From Linnemannia elongata (Eukaryota > Mortierellomycota > Mortierellomycetes > Mortierellales > Mortierellaceae): DNA of 64,000 nt. The notes under the pieces are model-generated. The model was not told the DNA's origin. It saw only the letters and a list, made by a program, of their open reading frames with translations, and did not search any database. Made by a program: the position numbers and the translations under genes. The DNA lies in NCBI GenBank assembly GCA_036320915.1, contig JAXBDG010000002.1, positions 806,001 to 870,000 of the forward strand, given 5' to 3'. The stretch's first letter is position 1. The number at the start of each line of letters is the position of its first letter. Below, piece by piece: positions 35,241 through 46,883 of the stretch.

Positions 35241-36985
35241 GTATGTGGGTGTTAGTGTGAATGTATCTCTCTGTTTGTGTTTTTGTATGTATTCGTGGAA
35301 TATGGTACAGATAAGAGGGGACCCTGCTTCGCCAATTCGCTGCAACCAATGGCATGCAAGTTGTTCCTGACATACAGCTACAACACAAACGGACCGACAT
35401 ACACACACAGCAGCAACAGCAGCAGCCATACATCTATCTCCGTACCAGCTGCACCAAACCATGTGCCCCAGAACCCTGTCCCTGGGTTTACCTGTTGGCC
35501 GTCCCTTATTAGAAGAAGAGTAGATGGATCCCGAGCAAACAAAGAAAAGACAGTTCCTACGTTTACTCCATATTACACTCTCACTGCCAGTGACCCATGC
35601 TGGCTTTGCCTTTTCGCCATTCGAACAAGGGCTTGAGCTAGCCTAAATATGTGAGGTATGAAAATAGCTGAACAACATCCCCCTTGAATTTTTGTTGTCC
35701 AATGTCGCATCCAGGCAGAAGTTTGTTTAGCTCCTTATTCCTCTCACATTCTTTCACTCTCCTGGCTGCCCTCCCCTCCTTCCCTCCTTTGTTTTTCTTA
35801 TTCTTCGCCTTTGCTTGCCCTTTTGAACTCCTACAGTTTTTGCAACTACATCCCAACCCCTTCCTTCTTAAGGTCCCTTCTCCTTTATCCTTTTTCTTCT
35901 TCTTCATGTTACTATCTCCTTCCCTTGTTTTCAAAAATAGCTTCTTGTTTATGTGCTTCTTGCATTTTGATATTACACAGAAGGCCTACCACTTACTACC
36001 ATGGCCTGTGTTCAGTACAACACGATGGGACTGTACACGTTACGCGTACGTGTTAGAAGAAGAACAGCAACACCCCGGCCTCGAGAAGGACTCTGCATTC
36101 ACCCCTCTCTCTCATACTCCTTTTCATCCCTCAAGGAAATACGATGCCCAAGTTGGCAGCCTATCATTTCGTTCTACTCGGTCACGCCCAATTCCATCCC
36201 ATCTCACTGTGTCTTATCTTCCTCCTCGTTCCCTCCTGTTTGCAATATGCTAAGTACCTAACCAAACACATTTTCTTACACCTTTCCTTCTTTGTCTGCA
36301 TGCTTGCTCAATGGTTCTTGCAGGATCCCTTACTTGATGCATAAAAGAAAGCAAATAGCAGTGGGTACGGGGAATGGGTGTCCTGGTAGTAAATCCCCCC
36401 CAACCCTGGTGTCTTTTTTTGTCGATCTAATAGCAAGATGGATCCTCGACAAAAAATAAAATAAAAAACATCGACACTTTCTACCCTTTCCTCCCCTTTC
36501 CCTTCTCTCTTCTTTTTCGCCTATCTACACCTTCTTCTCTTCACCTCCATAGTAATAGTATGCCATATTATCACAAATATCATTACCCTTCCTGTGTCTG
36601 TCTCCGTAATATTTCATATCCTTCCGCCTTTTTTTACTCCTTCTTTGTCGTCCCTTTCCTGGTTCTATATTATCTCTCTCTCTCACTCTCTGTCTCCCTT
36701 TTCTTATTGATGCAAATGTATTAGCTTAACAGGAGTCCTCTTCGTTGCTAGTTCATTTACTGTTGGTTTCGTGATTTTTTTTTCTTATTTCTCTTCAGGT
36801 GCTCACTTATTGACCCCACCACCTTCTCCAGTGTGTTTTTTTTCTTCTCGCTCATTTGAACAATCTTCGTATTGTTCAGACACAATCCCCCATCCTTACC
36901 AGTCTCTTCTTCATCTCACTTTCTTACCACCGTTCGCATCCTCTTTTTCGTACATCCCCCTCCCTTAATATCACACTATAACAAT

Positions 36986-39384
36986 ATGTCGACGTCAAAA
37001 GGAGGAACGAACACAGGCACAGACGCAAGTACCACCATCCCCGGATCAATCTTCTCCGATGACATCCCCTCCGCCCCTTCCTCCTCCGACAACACAGACT
37101 ATAGTCCACCCCCACCATCACTCTCCAATAACAACGGAGGAGGAGCTTCGACCCAGATTGAAGTCAACTCGACGACGCAGATTGTGTTGATCACGCTTGG
37201 GATTGCGGTTGGGGTATTGTTCCTTTTGGGCGTTGCGGCAGCGTATTATATCTCGCATAAGAATAAGCGGGCTTGTTTGGAGAAGGAGAAGGGAGATGCT
37301 GCTGCTGCTACCCCAGCTGGTAAAGGTGGTGATCTTGAGAAAAGTGGTGGTTTTGTGAGCGCTATTAGAGGTGGAAGTGGAGGCGGTGGTGAGAAGGAGG
37401 AGGTTGACGAGGAAGGGGAGGATTTGACGACATTGACGATGCCAGTTGTTATTGGACGCGATATGAATGACAAGGGGTCCTTTTCCAGTGGAAGTTTCCT
37501 TCTCGACCATAATGGTAACAGAAATGAATCGATATGTTTTGTTTTTGTTTTGTCCGTGCAAATGCAACACGCTTCTGCGGACGCGCAGACACACTAACTG
37601 ATCGTCTCCTTTCATTATTTCTTATGTTTTTGTTCATAGAAAAAGGATATGCAGTCAACGGAAACGGATATTATTCGGCGTCAGAGGGCGAGAGTGCAGG
37701 ATTCGGACACTCCCGTGGAAGTACACCAGGACCCCCCGAAACCCTTGGCAACCATAACGATAACAACAATTCCCCCTGGACTGCGACAACAACAACAGCA
37801 GGAGCATCAACTCTTGCTGCAAGATCTCGGAACCCTCGCAACTCGTTTATCGATGTCGCACAGGTGTATGCTCATCGGCAGAGTCTTATTCACCCTGTCG
37901 ATCCTGCTATTGCGATGCAGCAGCGGATGTCGATGATTATGGTTGATAATTATGGATCTGGAATGTATCAGGAGTCGCAGGGAGAGTATCCGGTGACTCA
38001 TCAACAACAACAGCAGCAGTTCTTGCAGTATGAGCCTAACGGATCTGTGGGAGCGACAGCAGGGAGCAGTAGTCATAGTGGCCAATGGGTTCCCTCGACC
38101 CCTACAGAGAACAACAGCCTGTTGTTGGACCCCTTCAAGACCAAAAATAATAGTATGGCGAGTCTTAACCAGATGCCGGAACAGGGACCGCCACAACCAC
38201 CACCAGCACAAATCCAACCTATGGTAGTGCCTGCGATGATGATGAGGACAGCTTCGCCACCACTGCTTGCACAACAACAAGCGCCACTGGACATCTCGTA
38301 CCAACCTCCTTTGAAATCCTCGGACCCGTCCCGAATCACTTCGCGCAGGGGCAGTGCAGTCTACCATCAGGGAATGATTCCGGATAGGCGGTCTGTTGCC
38401 GGATGGCCCACCGACTCCACAGGTGGATCAGGAGCAGATGGAGAGAACTCTTGGCATCGTAAACGTGCGAGTGTTGTGATCCCCGCAGGCACGATTCCAG
38501 TCCGCCTCTGGAAAGAAGACGCTGCCGCCCTGGCCACTACAGGAACACCATCAGATGACATGCAACCTCCACGATCTCCATTGACATCTGGACCCATCCC
38601 GCGGATAGGTGTCGTCTCAGAGGAGGGCAAGTTTTCAGGAGAGGGTAATATTGGCTACAGACCGTCGGTCAGGAATGGGGCTGCGGTGTTTGAAGGGTCC
38701 ATGCCTCGAAAGCCAACTTCCCGATCCCCTTCGCGTTCTCGACTCGATGACAGTTCCATCGATGCATTGGCCGTTTCAGAAGCACTCACATCTCATGCAG
38801 GGACAACGACACAACAGGCGACGTACCGTCGGAAATGGGCTACAGGTCAAATCGCAGTCGACTCCAACATCAACACCACACAGGGCAACAAGGACGATGC
38901 GGAACACGTGGTCGTGAGTCTGCCCAGCCCACGCGGATGTCTCCTCGAGAACGAGTACCCCCGCCATCAGGCTATCGGCAGTGTCGATAGCTACAATCAA
39001 CAACAAGCAGGGCAAGACGGGTACGAGTTCGGGATGCGCTCTCTCCCGATCGTCCTCACACACAAACGTGGCGGATCAACCGCCACCAAGAGTTCTTCCA
39101 TTGGAGGAGGAGGAGGCCGACGGAGCACTGAACTGATGTCTGCCGGTTCCGGTACCTCAGGAGGAACCCGGTTAACATATCTTGACGATTACCGTGAACA
39201 GAAGCAACAGAAAAAACTCCAACAACAACAACAACAGCAGCAGGCACAGCAGCAACAACAGCAAGGAGGTGAAGGAGAGTCGAGTGATTCGGCGATCAAG
39301 GGTGTTCGAAGACGGTCGGCGCAATTTTTGCAGAATGCGCTCAAACGTGCTAGCTTGTACCAAAACAACGCCTCCGAGACGTAG
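36986..39384 (+). CDS. Orphan single-pass membrane protein with long disordered C-terminal tail
   Basis: Not recognised as a named family. Two exons: 36986-37514 and 37640-39384; 757 residues, phase 1 junction. The first 60 residues are Ser/Thr/Asn-rich with an NST sequon but no signal peptide; a single hydrophobic span follows at about residues 65-88 (IVLITLGIAVGVLFLLGVAAAYYI) closed by HKNKR, suggesting an outside N-terminus and a cytosolic C-terminus (type III). The tail is acidic (KEEVDEEGEDLTTL), then Ser/Pro/Gln-rich with many SP and RxxS sites, polyQ (KLQQQQQQQQAQQQQQQ) and a basic end VRRRSAQFLQNALKRASLY. The layout resembles fungal cell-wall or plasma-membrane sensor tails (Mid2/Wsc-like), but the ectodomain is very short; this is only a structural analogy. 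CT-rich leader. Convergent with the LEA_2-like gene. Confidence 0.8.
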
Positions 39385-39763
39385 TCTTCCCCTGCCACGG
39401 AGACATTTTTGAATCCTGCCACCAAGTAAACTGAGAACAAAAAAAAAAAAAAAAAAAAGGCGTAAGCCAAGAGTAATATATACCAATTAATTAACTTGCT
39501 GTCAAAATTGCTGTAGAGTGATACTATCGGATATTTATTCTCGTGGAGTGCAGAGGGGGTGGGTATTCGCACATATCAATGCACCTGCACGAAACTGAGA
39601 AAGAAAAGAATCAAAAAAAAAAAAGAAAAAAAAAGAGAGTGGGGAAGGTAAAAGTAGGTATGATGAGGATGATGAAGGTAAAAATACAAAGATAAAAAAA
39701 AAAAATCAAGATGTAACAAATGGTAAACATGGCTCTAAAATAAAAAAGAAAGGACAAAGTAGC
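39385..39763. other. Convergent intergenic region between two membrane-protein genes
   Basis: Holds both 3' untranslated regions; includes an A20 run (39439-39458) and other A-rich tracts. No gene seen. Confidence 0.6.
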
Positions 39764-41502
39764 TTATGCACGGCTGGTAGTAGGAGCAGGCGACGTGACA
39801 CCAGTTGCTGTAGCAGGGGTTCCACTAACGCTAGTAGAAGTAGCACCTCCACCAGCGCTAGGGGTTCCAGAGACAGTCGAATTACTGGTTGGAGTAGGTC
39901 CCGATGTAGTAGCAGGTGGTGGTTGAACAACAACAGGAGGTGGGATAGTCGAGGGATCCTTGGCGTTAACAGGACAATCAATATTCCCCACATTGAGTCC
40001 AAACTGGGGCTGCCAGATCCAGCTCAATCCCCAAAGGTTGATCTTTCCTCCAAATGTCAGACTGATATCAGTCGGATTGACGGAGCGACAGGCTTCGATG
40101 AGGCGTTGGAAGGTCCCATCGGCGTTAGTGTCGATCACGAGGGAGGTGTAGTCAAAGACCATGGGGATAGAGATGGTTTGGATAGTTTTGGGTTTGATTG
40201 TGTATGACGATGGGAGGCCGTCGTTGTTACCGATTTTGACCTGGTCGATCTTGAGCCACACCTTGATTGAAGTAATAAGAGAGAGTGTTAGGTGTTAGAG
40301 TGTTAGGTGTTAGTGTCCGTTGTCAATCCCTCGATAGCGTACCAGGCATTAACCATGGCGCATGAAAAAAGTAAAGAAACGAGACTTACTGTCATCTCGA
40401 TAGAGTTGATCTTGAGTGGCAAGTAGTTCTCTGAACTATCAACCCGCAACTGCAGCCCAAAGTTCTCATGGAACTCATTCTTGGTAATCACAGGCGCCCC
40501 CATCGATGAGACTGACAAGAAACTAAAACCGGGCGCACGAGGGATCAAAAAGAACAGGGCCACACCCAGACAGATGATCGACAGAAAGGTCATGTAGACG
40601 CAGAGTCGGCGCGAACAGCAGAAGCATCGTTTCTTGTCCCGGTATCGGTTCTCGCCTCGTTCCTGTTCTTCTTCGTCTGATTCTTCCGAGAGTCCCTTTT
40701 GGTGGCTGCTGCTGGGAGAGATGGCAGCTGCAGCAGCGGCGCCGGTCCGGTCTCCTGATTGGGAATTCCGGGCCAGGATCCCTGTGTTCTCGTCCTGTTC
40801 GTCTTCTTCACTCTTTGCTCGCTGGCCGGTACCAGAATCCTCCTTAGAGTTGGCTGCTAACCATGGCCGCCGAGTCCGCTCCGCAATGTCAGCCTCACTA
40901 TGACCTCCATATTCGCTGGCCGACGATCCAGGTCCTATGCTTCCTGCGTGATGCCGATTCTGCTGTTGAAAGGACGCAGTCAATGCCTGAGTCGATCCAT
41001 GGCCCTGCAGGACATGCATAGGGTACCGTTGACTGGCTCCACTGACACTGCTACTAGCCAACGAGAGTCGAGAGTGGTGCGTCCCGTGGTTCATATCCTC
41101 AAACGGCGGTACACCCAAAGATCCCTGATAGGGCGAGAACGACCCCAATTGCTGCTGTTGCTGGAGTTGATGCTGCTGTTGCGCATAGGCAGAGCGGTAA
41201 GGGTCCTGTCGATATTCCATAGGTTCCATATGTGGGCTGTTCTGGTAGGACTGGTAGCCAGCGGGTTGGTTGTACTGGAGATGAGGAGAACTGTATCCGA
41301 CGTCTGATCCAGGACCTCCTGTGTGGGCTGCAGACAAGGTAGGCGATTGATATTGATAGGTGTTGCTGGAGTATGGGTCGTGTGATGGGTTATAGGGCCG
41401 AGATGGAGGTGATTGAGCTGCTGCTTGTTGTGCTTGCGCCTGGGCTTGAGCGTGGGCCAGGTACTCTTTGTTATGAGCCGCCAGGAAGGAGTCGTGTTCC
41501 AT
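39764..41502 (-). CDS. LEA_2-like domain membrane protein with polyQ cytosolic tail
   Basis: Two exons: 41502-40390 and 40261-39764; 536 residues, phase 0 junction. Order: a long disordered N-terminus (about 300 residues, Gln/Ser/Tyr-rich, e.g. AQAQAQAQQAAAQ and QQQHQLQQQQQL); a Cys-rich basic patch KKRCFCCSRRLC that could be palmitoylated; one transmembrane helix (MTFLSIICLGVALFFLIP); then an outside or lumenal beta-rich domain with KNEFHENFGLQLRVDSSEN, YLPLKINSIEMT, VWLKIDQVKIGNND and NLWGLSWIWQPQFG. This is the layout of fungal LEA_2-type proteins (WHy-like beta sandwich, as in vacuolar Tag1). The C-terminus is a Ser/Thr/Pro-rich tail, probably O-glycosylated. The domain name is my reading of fold-level pattern and should be tested by profile search. 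A CT-rich leader (41510-41760) precedes ATG 41502. Confidence 0.82.
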
Positions 41503-42564
41503 GATGGTTGAGAGTAGATCGATATATGAATTGAGTGGATGGGAATCAAATAAACGGAGGGTGAGTCAAGGATCCTTTGGTTTGTTGGTTTGGTTGGTAT
41601 TGGTTTGTGAGAAGACGGGTGGGGTAAGGACGGGAAGGGAGGATGGATGAGTGTGGAGGAGGAGAAGAGAGAAGAAGAGGGAAGAGAGGGGAGTGGAGAG
41701 AAGGACGAAGGAGAGAAAAAGAAAGAAGGAAAGAGGGAAGGGAGAAGACAACAACAACCACGCCAACTGTGTCTGAACTCAGACCATACTAATGACAGAC
41801 ATACACATCCAAAGACATCTCAATTTAAAAATAAAAACTAAATTTACCCATCCACACTACGCTCGAATGGACGCACCTCGCTACAAGTACTTGCCCATGG
41901 CCAGGCAAATGGTCTGTCGTGGATAAATCCCCCCACCCCTACACAAGCACACTTGTCCTTGAGTAAAACTGCTACTGTTGCTACGCCAACTATGTCTTCT
42001 TCGGTCTCAATTGAGCAAACGGATTGTCCAGTTTGAACTCACTCGAGCAAAGTGAGTTCCTTATCATAGCTGGATACTTCTCTCTCTCTCTCTCTTTTCT
42101 CATTCTTTTCCATCTGTGTCCCTTGCTGTTCCCCAACTCTTCGATGAAGCAATGCAGCTCAATCGAGACCAGCCAGCCAACCAGGCATTCTTCGCGTTCA
42201 TGTTCCATATATCTTACTTCAACTCTTACTCCAGGATCCCCTCCCCTTTCCCCCTTCCACCTCCGTGAATCTCTTTGTTACCCATTCTCATTTTTGTCAG
42301 TTTGGTACAAAAGGAAAGGTTGACAGAGTCGGGTAACAAAAAGGAGGTGGACGAGGCCAAGGAGTTTTTCGTTCGTTTCTTCACATCAACAACATGACAA
42401 AACGTAATAGTGATAGCAGCCGGGGTGACGACGGTGGACCGCGTGTGTACGAAAAAGAATGCGAAAGGATATTAACAAAACATCAAGAACAAAAAAAAAG
42501 CCAATGAGTCGTGACCCAATCTCCCCTTCGTTCAAAGAGTGGCGCGAAAGACCCACCTCGACCC

Positions 42565-42597
<33 letters not shown>

Positions 42598-43523
42598 CTT
42601 TTTCATCTACCCTTAACTTTTTTTTACCACCTTTTCATCTCTTGCCTCCAATGTTGGCTGGTTTAGTCTTTTTTTAAACACCCCTCCACCACCAGCAAGC
42701 TTCTCGAGCACCACACAACAGCGCGAAAAAAGGGATGGGTAGCTTTGAGGGCGTGTGATGAAAAGAACAGACTGGGTTCGGATGACATCCGGTCTAACTC
42801 CCTTTTTTGCCCTCTTGTCTCTGTTCTTAATATTTGCTGCTGTGTTTTTTTTCCCGCGACTTCGGCGGTGTACAAAGAGTTGTTGTTGCTGCACCCCTCC
42901 ATCCCTCCAACACACAAGAGATACACACACCCCATTTGATAGAGTAAACCCATGAGCACACCAAAATGTAGACGAGAAAAAAAAATGGAGCGCACGCACC
43001 CAAAATAACAAAAAGGCGAAATGATTTTTCTTTTGTTGACAGAAGAAAAGAACATCAAGAAAACGTATGAAGGGTCGAAGGGAAGAAGGGAAGGGTGGGA
43101 AGGGGAAGGAGAAAGGGAAGGGAAGATGTTGTGTTTTGGTGTTTTGTATGATTTCCCGCATCAACCTTGATTGTAGTTGATCGTGAGAAGACAGACACAG
43201 GGAACATCAAGACAATGAAATGGAGGGTAAACAACTCAAGGAGAGGGAAATGATAAGACAACAAAGAACAGGGAACAGGAGGCAGAGTCAGGTACAGGGG
43301 GCACCGCCAAGATACAATTGCACACAAATAAACAGATAAGCAATAAACGACCTTGGACAATTCAGAGCAAAGGCCCTCTCTGTCCTTGTTCCTTCGTTCA
43401 TTTTCCTCATCGGAACGATAGCAAAATCACAAGAAGTATGAATGCAAACAAAAGGCAAGCAGCAATTGAGATTGCTTGACATGATGGATATTCTCAATCC
43501 CCTTTTCTCTGTCATACACTGCC
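41503..43523. other. Gene-free region with a T32 homopolymer
   Basis: The left part is the LEA_2-like gene's leader. A T32 run lies at 42566-42597. Open frames on the minus strand around 42613-43164 are composed of simple-sequence translation (FPFSFPFPPFP) and match no family; further exons of the Ser/Pro-rich gene at 43524 could lie here, but I could not identify them. Confidence 0.5.
42566..42597. repeat. T32 homopolymer
   Basis: Longest T run in the window, in gene-free sequence; length likely uncertain. Confidence 0.8.
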
Positions 43524-44387
43524 TCAATGCATGTTCGGAACAGAGTAACCGGTAAAGGCGCAAAAGAAAAGGAACGCACCATTTTTAACACCTTTGGCGG
43601 AGAGACCGGTGACGCCTCGGGATCGGTAAGGGTCGCGGACGGGAGAGTCCAAACTGGGAGTGGCGGTCCGCCGAGGCGAGGTAACAGGAGAAGAGGAGAG
43701 TGATGTGGTTGAGATGCACTTCAGATCTTTAGCTTGACCTCTCCTCCCGCCAAACGATGACATCGAGGTTGGTAGGAGTGTTGGCGATGATGTTTTTTCT
43801 TCAACTGCCTCCAGTCGAGGGGAATTGTTGATGTGGCTCAGGCCGAGAGAACTCAAGATCAACGGTGGGCTCGGTGAGCGTTGTTGTTGTTGCTGTTGTT
43901 GCTGCTGTTGTTCGTAACCTGTACTGTAGCCGAATGCGCGGCTAGAGTAACTGGTGTGAGGGCTACCGGTACTTGCCAAGCTACCGCTGCTGCTTGACAC
44001 GGTATCGAAACGATCATCAGAGTATTGCCGTCGAGGGATCTGGAGTTGTCCCACTGATAGTGTCGGCGATGTTGTTCCTATCGTCGTTGTAGTTGCCGCT
44101 GGAGAAGGGATGGCAATACCAATGCCGCCAGGACCTGTTGTGGTTGGAGATGAAGGTGCAGGAATTGGAGGAGGTTTCCGCTTGGTAGGTGAGAGTGGAG
44201 GTGATCGAGGTTTCCTGTATGTTGAAGGAGGAGGAGAAATACTCTGCTGTTGTGAGGTAGCTAAGGTGGTCGAAGGCATCTTGTAGTCGATTGAATGGAT
44301 GGAAGAAGGAGAAGGAGGAGCCACGGTAGTGTTGAGGCGAAAGAGGCCTTTAGGAGAGGAAAGGGGAGAAGGAAAAGTCGACTCCAT
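43524..44387 (-). CDS. Ser/Pro-rich hypothetical protein with polyQ tract
   Basis: A 287-codon frame from ATG 44387 (MESTFPSPLSSPKGLFRLN). Composition is Ser/Pro/Thr-rich with repeated SP and SPP motifs (RSPPLSPTKRKPPPIPAPS), a proline-rich KPPPIP that could bind SH3 domains, polyQ (EQQQQQQQQQQ) and late SPRR/SLDSP motifs that look like proline-directed kinase sites. No folded domain is visible. The sequence NGAFLFFCAFTGYSVPNMH at the end may be translated intron: GTGCGT at 43579 would be a donor after residue 269, but no downstream exon was found. Codon use and the uninterrupted frame argue for a real gene; function unknown. Confidence 0.6.
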   Translation of the reverse strand: MESTFPSPLSSPKGLFRLNTTVAPPSPSSIHSIDYKMPSTTLATSQQQSISPPPSTYRKPRSPPLSPTKRKPPPIPAPSSPTTTGPGGIGIAIPSPAATTTTIGTTSPTLSVGQLQIPRRQYSDDRFDTVSSSSGSLASTGSPHTSYSSRAFGYSTGYEQQQQQQQQQQRSPSPPLILSSLGLSHINNSPRLEAVEEKTSSPTLLPTSMSSFGGRRGQAKDLKCISTTSLSSSPVTSPRRTATPSLDSPVRDPYRSRGVTGLSAKGVKNGAFLFFCAFTGYSVPNMH

Positions 44388-45184
44388 AATGATGGTGAGG
44401 AAGAAGATGATGCACAGTCGATAATGAACAGAACTGTAACAGCCTTGTGGATGTCATTTACAGGGCTTTTTCGATCCTAATGTTCACCCTTTTGCTGCTG
44501 ATATTGATTCTGGTGTTGTATGTGTTTAGCGGCGAGAAGAAGAAGGGAGAAAAGGTGGCGGGGAGGACGAACGAAAGGGTGAAGAAATGAACGATGAAGG
44601 CATAAGTTACGGTGGAGCAGGGAAGGAGGGAGAGAAGGTACGGACGACGAGTGGAATGAGAAGAAGGGAAAGAGGGATGATGGTCGTTTTCTGTTTTTTT
44701 TCTTTTTTTTTTTTTTTTTTTTTTTCTCGGGAACACCCTCGTTTTATTGTAAAAGGCCCAGTATGTGGCTGTGTCAAGTCCGCCCAGGAGCAGGAGGAAG
44801 GGAAATAATTAGAAGGAAGTAAGAAAGGAAACGGGAAGGGAATGATGACGAATGGCGGTGATCGATAAAGATGAAAGAGAGGGGAAGTGAGTGACAAAGG
44901 AGGGGAGGAAGGGAGGAGGAAGAAAGAGTAGAAAAGGTGGAGAAGAAGGGGATGAAAGAAGCAGAAATGGGCGAAAGGGTGGGGAGTAAGGAAAGAGAAG
45001 TAAACGACTTTGCCTTATGTGTGTGTGCTCTCATCGTTTGTCAGTTGGTTGAGGGCCAATGCTCTACTTCTCTCTCCCCCTTTGCTCTTTTCTTTTTCTT
45101 TTGTTCGGCCCATGATGTGGACAGCATTCACTGCTTATCCACCATCGTTTTCAACAAAAAAGATAGATGGACTTTCGAACTGTC

Positions 45185-45215
<31 letters not shown>

Positions 45216-45872
45216 TAAAGAGATGGTAAGGAGAAGGAGAAATGAGGAGAAACTCCATTTGAGGCGCAACACACCCACACCCACACCCACACACCACATC
45301 TTAAATAGATAATGGGCCTGCGGGTTGAACACCCTGAGTCCTTCATGTCGTTCCGACCACCATCCCCCACCGCATCCTCTTCTTCGCCGTTGTTCTCTGA
45401 CGGACAAGAAGCGCAGTGCCTTTTATTATTTGCTTTTATTCGCATTCGTCAATGCAGGCGTATCAGCGACAAGGCTATCAAACAGATAGACACAGACTTC
45501 ATTAGTTGGCCTGACTTCTGTCGACTGTGGGAGCGATGAAAAAAACGGTCCTTGCCTCTTTGTACCTGCTTGCTTTGCGCATGCACAGGGCGCGCATCTA
45601 CCATTGACTTCATTGTCACGGGGTTGTTACTGTGTAGCGATACTTTGAGAACCACTACGCAAGGTGGGCGAATTGCGCCAATGCCGCCGGCGGTGCACGT
45701 CCACGTCCTGCATGATGCAAATAGCTTTGATACAAGGATAAGGATCCACAGTGCATACATATCCTGGGCAGGGTTGTTTCAACACAAGAAATGACATGAG
45801 AATGCCCTGGGAAAATCAAACAGCAATGCTTAATTGACACATGGTTTACAAAAAGCAGTGCAAACCATCAAC
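44388..45872. other. Gene-free region between the Ser/Pro-rich gene and the elongase pseudogene
   Basis: Contains the leader of the gene at 44387, a T23 run (44703-44725), purine-rich stretches, a (GT)14 tract (45188-45215) and CCCACA repeats (about 45268-45293). No family text in any frame. Confidence 0.55.
45188..45215. repeat. (GT)14 microsatellite
   Basis: Uninterrupted GT dinucleotides, 50 bp before a short CCCACA array. Confidence 0.85.
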
Positions 45873-46883
45873 TCATTTTTTTTGGGACATGGGTTTAGTC
45901 AGATTGCTCTTGGACTTCTTGGAACCGCTGCTTCCCGAGTTGACAGGCTTGGGGGTCATGTCGGTACCGCAATGCTGCCACTGCTGCTTAGTGGCTTTAG
46001 CCTTCTCATTGTAGGTCAGTCGGCAAAAGTTTATGAAGAGCAAGAGATAGCTCGATAGAAGGCCACAACCAAAGAGAAGCTGCACCCTCGGTTCCCACAC
46101 ACTTGCCAGCATTGGGAAGCGTAGGGAAGTAAGTGAGGGTAAGGTGGGTGTGCGAGCAAAAGTAAATGAAGCCGAAGTCGAGGACAAACTAGACAATCTC
46201 GAGCGTGGTCAGGTACTGCTTCCACCAGATCCAGACTCCGGCAGTCGAACGCATATAGTAGTACATCTGGACGTGGACTGTCAAGTTGAGAGTGTTGGGC
46301 ATCTAGGAGACCGACGTGTGTTCTTCGAGCTGGACAAAGTGGAGAATCATCGCCATCGAGTGGTGGAAGTAGTACAAGAACTCTACGCAAATGAATACCG
46401 CGAGGAGGAAGACACGTTAGTTGTTGCTAGCTGCTAGTTGTTTGTGTTGAACATGGTATCAAGGTATACATGAGGTATCTTGAAGAGCATGTTTGTCGGT
46501 GGTTCGCCGAATCCATAAAATGCTCACATTCAATGCTAGAGCATATTACGCCTGAATGTCCTTATTCCCTCAGAAAGAATCTGCCGCGTGCGGTTGGTAT
46601 TGTTTGCATCCACCTTCCTCCTTACCCAGCGGATAGATCAGGAAAAAATAAAGAATACGCTTCCAGAGACTTCCGCCAAAGATGGCGACAAGGTACGTGA
46701 TAGTCCACATGGCGACCTCGGACTGGGTCGGCTGGGGCGTTACACCTTCCTGGAAGACGAACGAGTCGATAGATTTTCCGCGGGTGACGCGTGCATAGGC
46801 CCTGGTGAAGTAGTCGTGAGTTTGGTGTCGAAAGGCTGGTTGATGCTGAAGTTGACCTTCTCTAGGAGATGTTGAGCGGCCAT
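45873..46883 (-). pseudogene. Decayed ELO-family very-long-chain fatty acid elongase
   Basis: Remnant of a GNS1/SUR4/ELO condensing enzyme (ER 3-ketoacyl-CoA synthase). Reading the minus strand from ATG 46883, MAAQHLLEKVNFSINQPF is followed by a frame change, then ELO text: DYFTRAYARVTRGKSID, FVFQEGVTPQPTQSEV and YLVAIFGG. The middle is scrambled, with a remnant YLDTMF. It resumes as FLYYFHHSMAMILHFVQLEE (the HxxHH box, with Tyr in place of the first His), then TSVS, an in-frame TAG at 46303-46305 where the family has Trp, MPNTLNLTVHVQMYYYMRS, WIWWKQYLTTLEIV, a second TAG at 46189-46191 where Gln is expected, then FVLDFGFIYFCSHTHL and another frame change before FGCGLLSSYLLLFINFCRL. The C-terminus is Lys-rich (KSKSNL...SQKK). 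At least two frameshifts, two stops and a lost catalytic His make function very unlikely. Confidence 0.88.

Larger units (their letters stand above)
29557..36985. other. 7.4-kb gene desert with strand-asymmetric, microsatellite-rich sequence
   Basis: No supported gene on either strand. From about 29.6 to 35.1 kb the plus strand is strongly purine-rich (GAGAGA, GGAAGG, AAAGAAAG), so the minus strand is pyrimidine-rich in the direction of the HMG-box gene. Around 35.10 kb (near TTAATTAA) the bias flips, and 35.7-36.98 kb is pyrimidine-rich on the plus strand in the direction of the gene at 36986. Within it are GA, GT, GAAA and GTCTGT microsatellites, T18-T19 runs (30623-30640, 31793-31811), and AT-rich islands at 30.9-31.05 kb and 34.3-34.45 kb. 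Reported ORFs here are translations of simple sequence. Confidence 0.65.

Noticed and set aside
42613..43164. Minus-strand ORF of 183 codons
   Set aside because: Begins in CT-rich simple sequence and shows no conserved text; probably leader or non-coding.
45268..45293. CCCACA array next to a GT tract, reminiscent of telomere repeats
   Set aside because: Too short and the wrong unit for a TTAGGG-type telomere; lies between ordinary genes.
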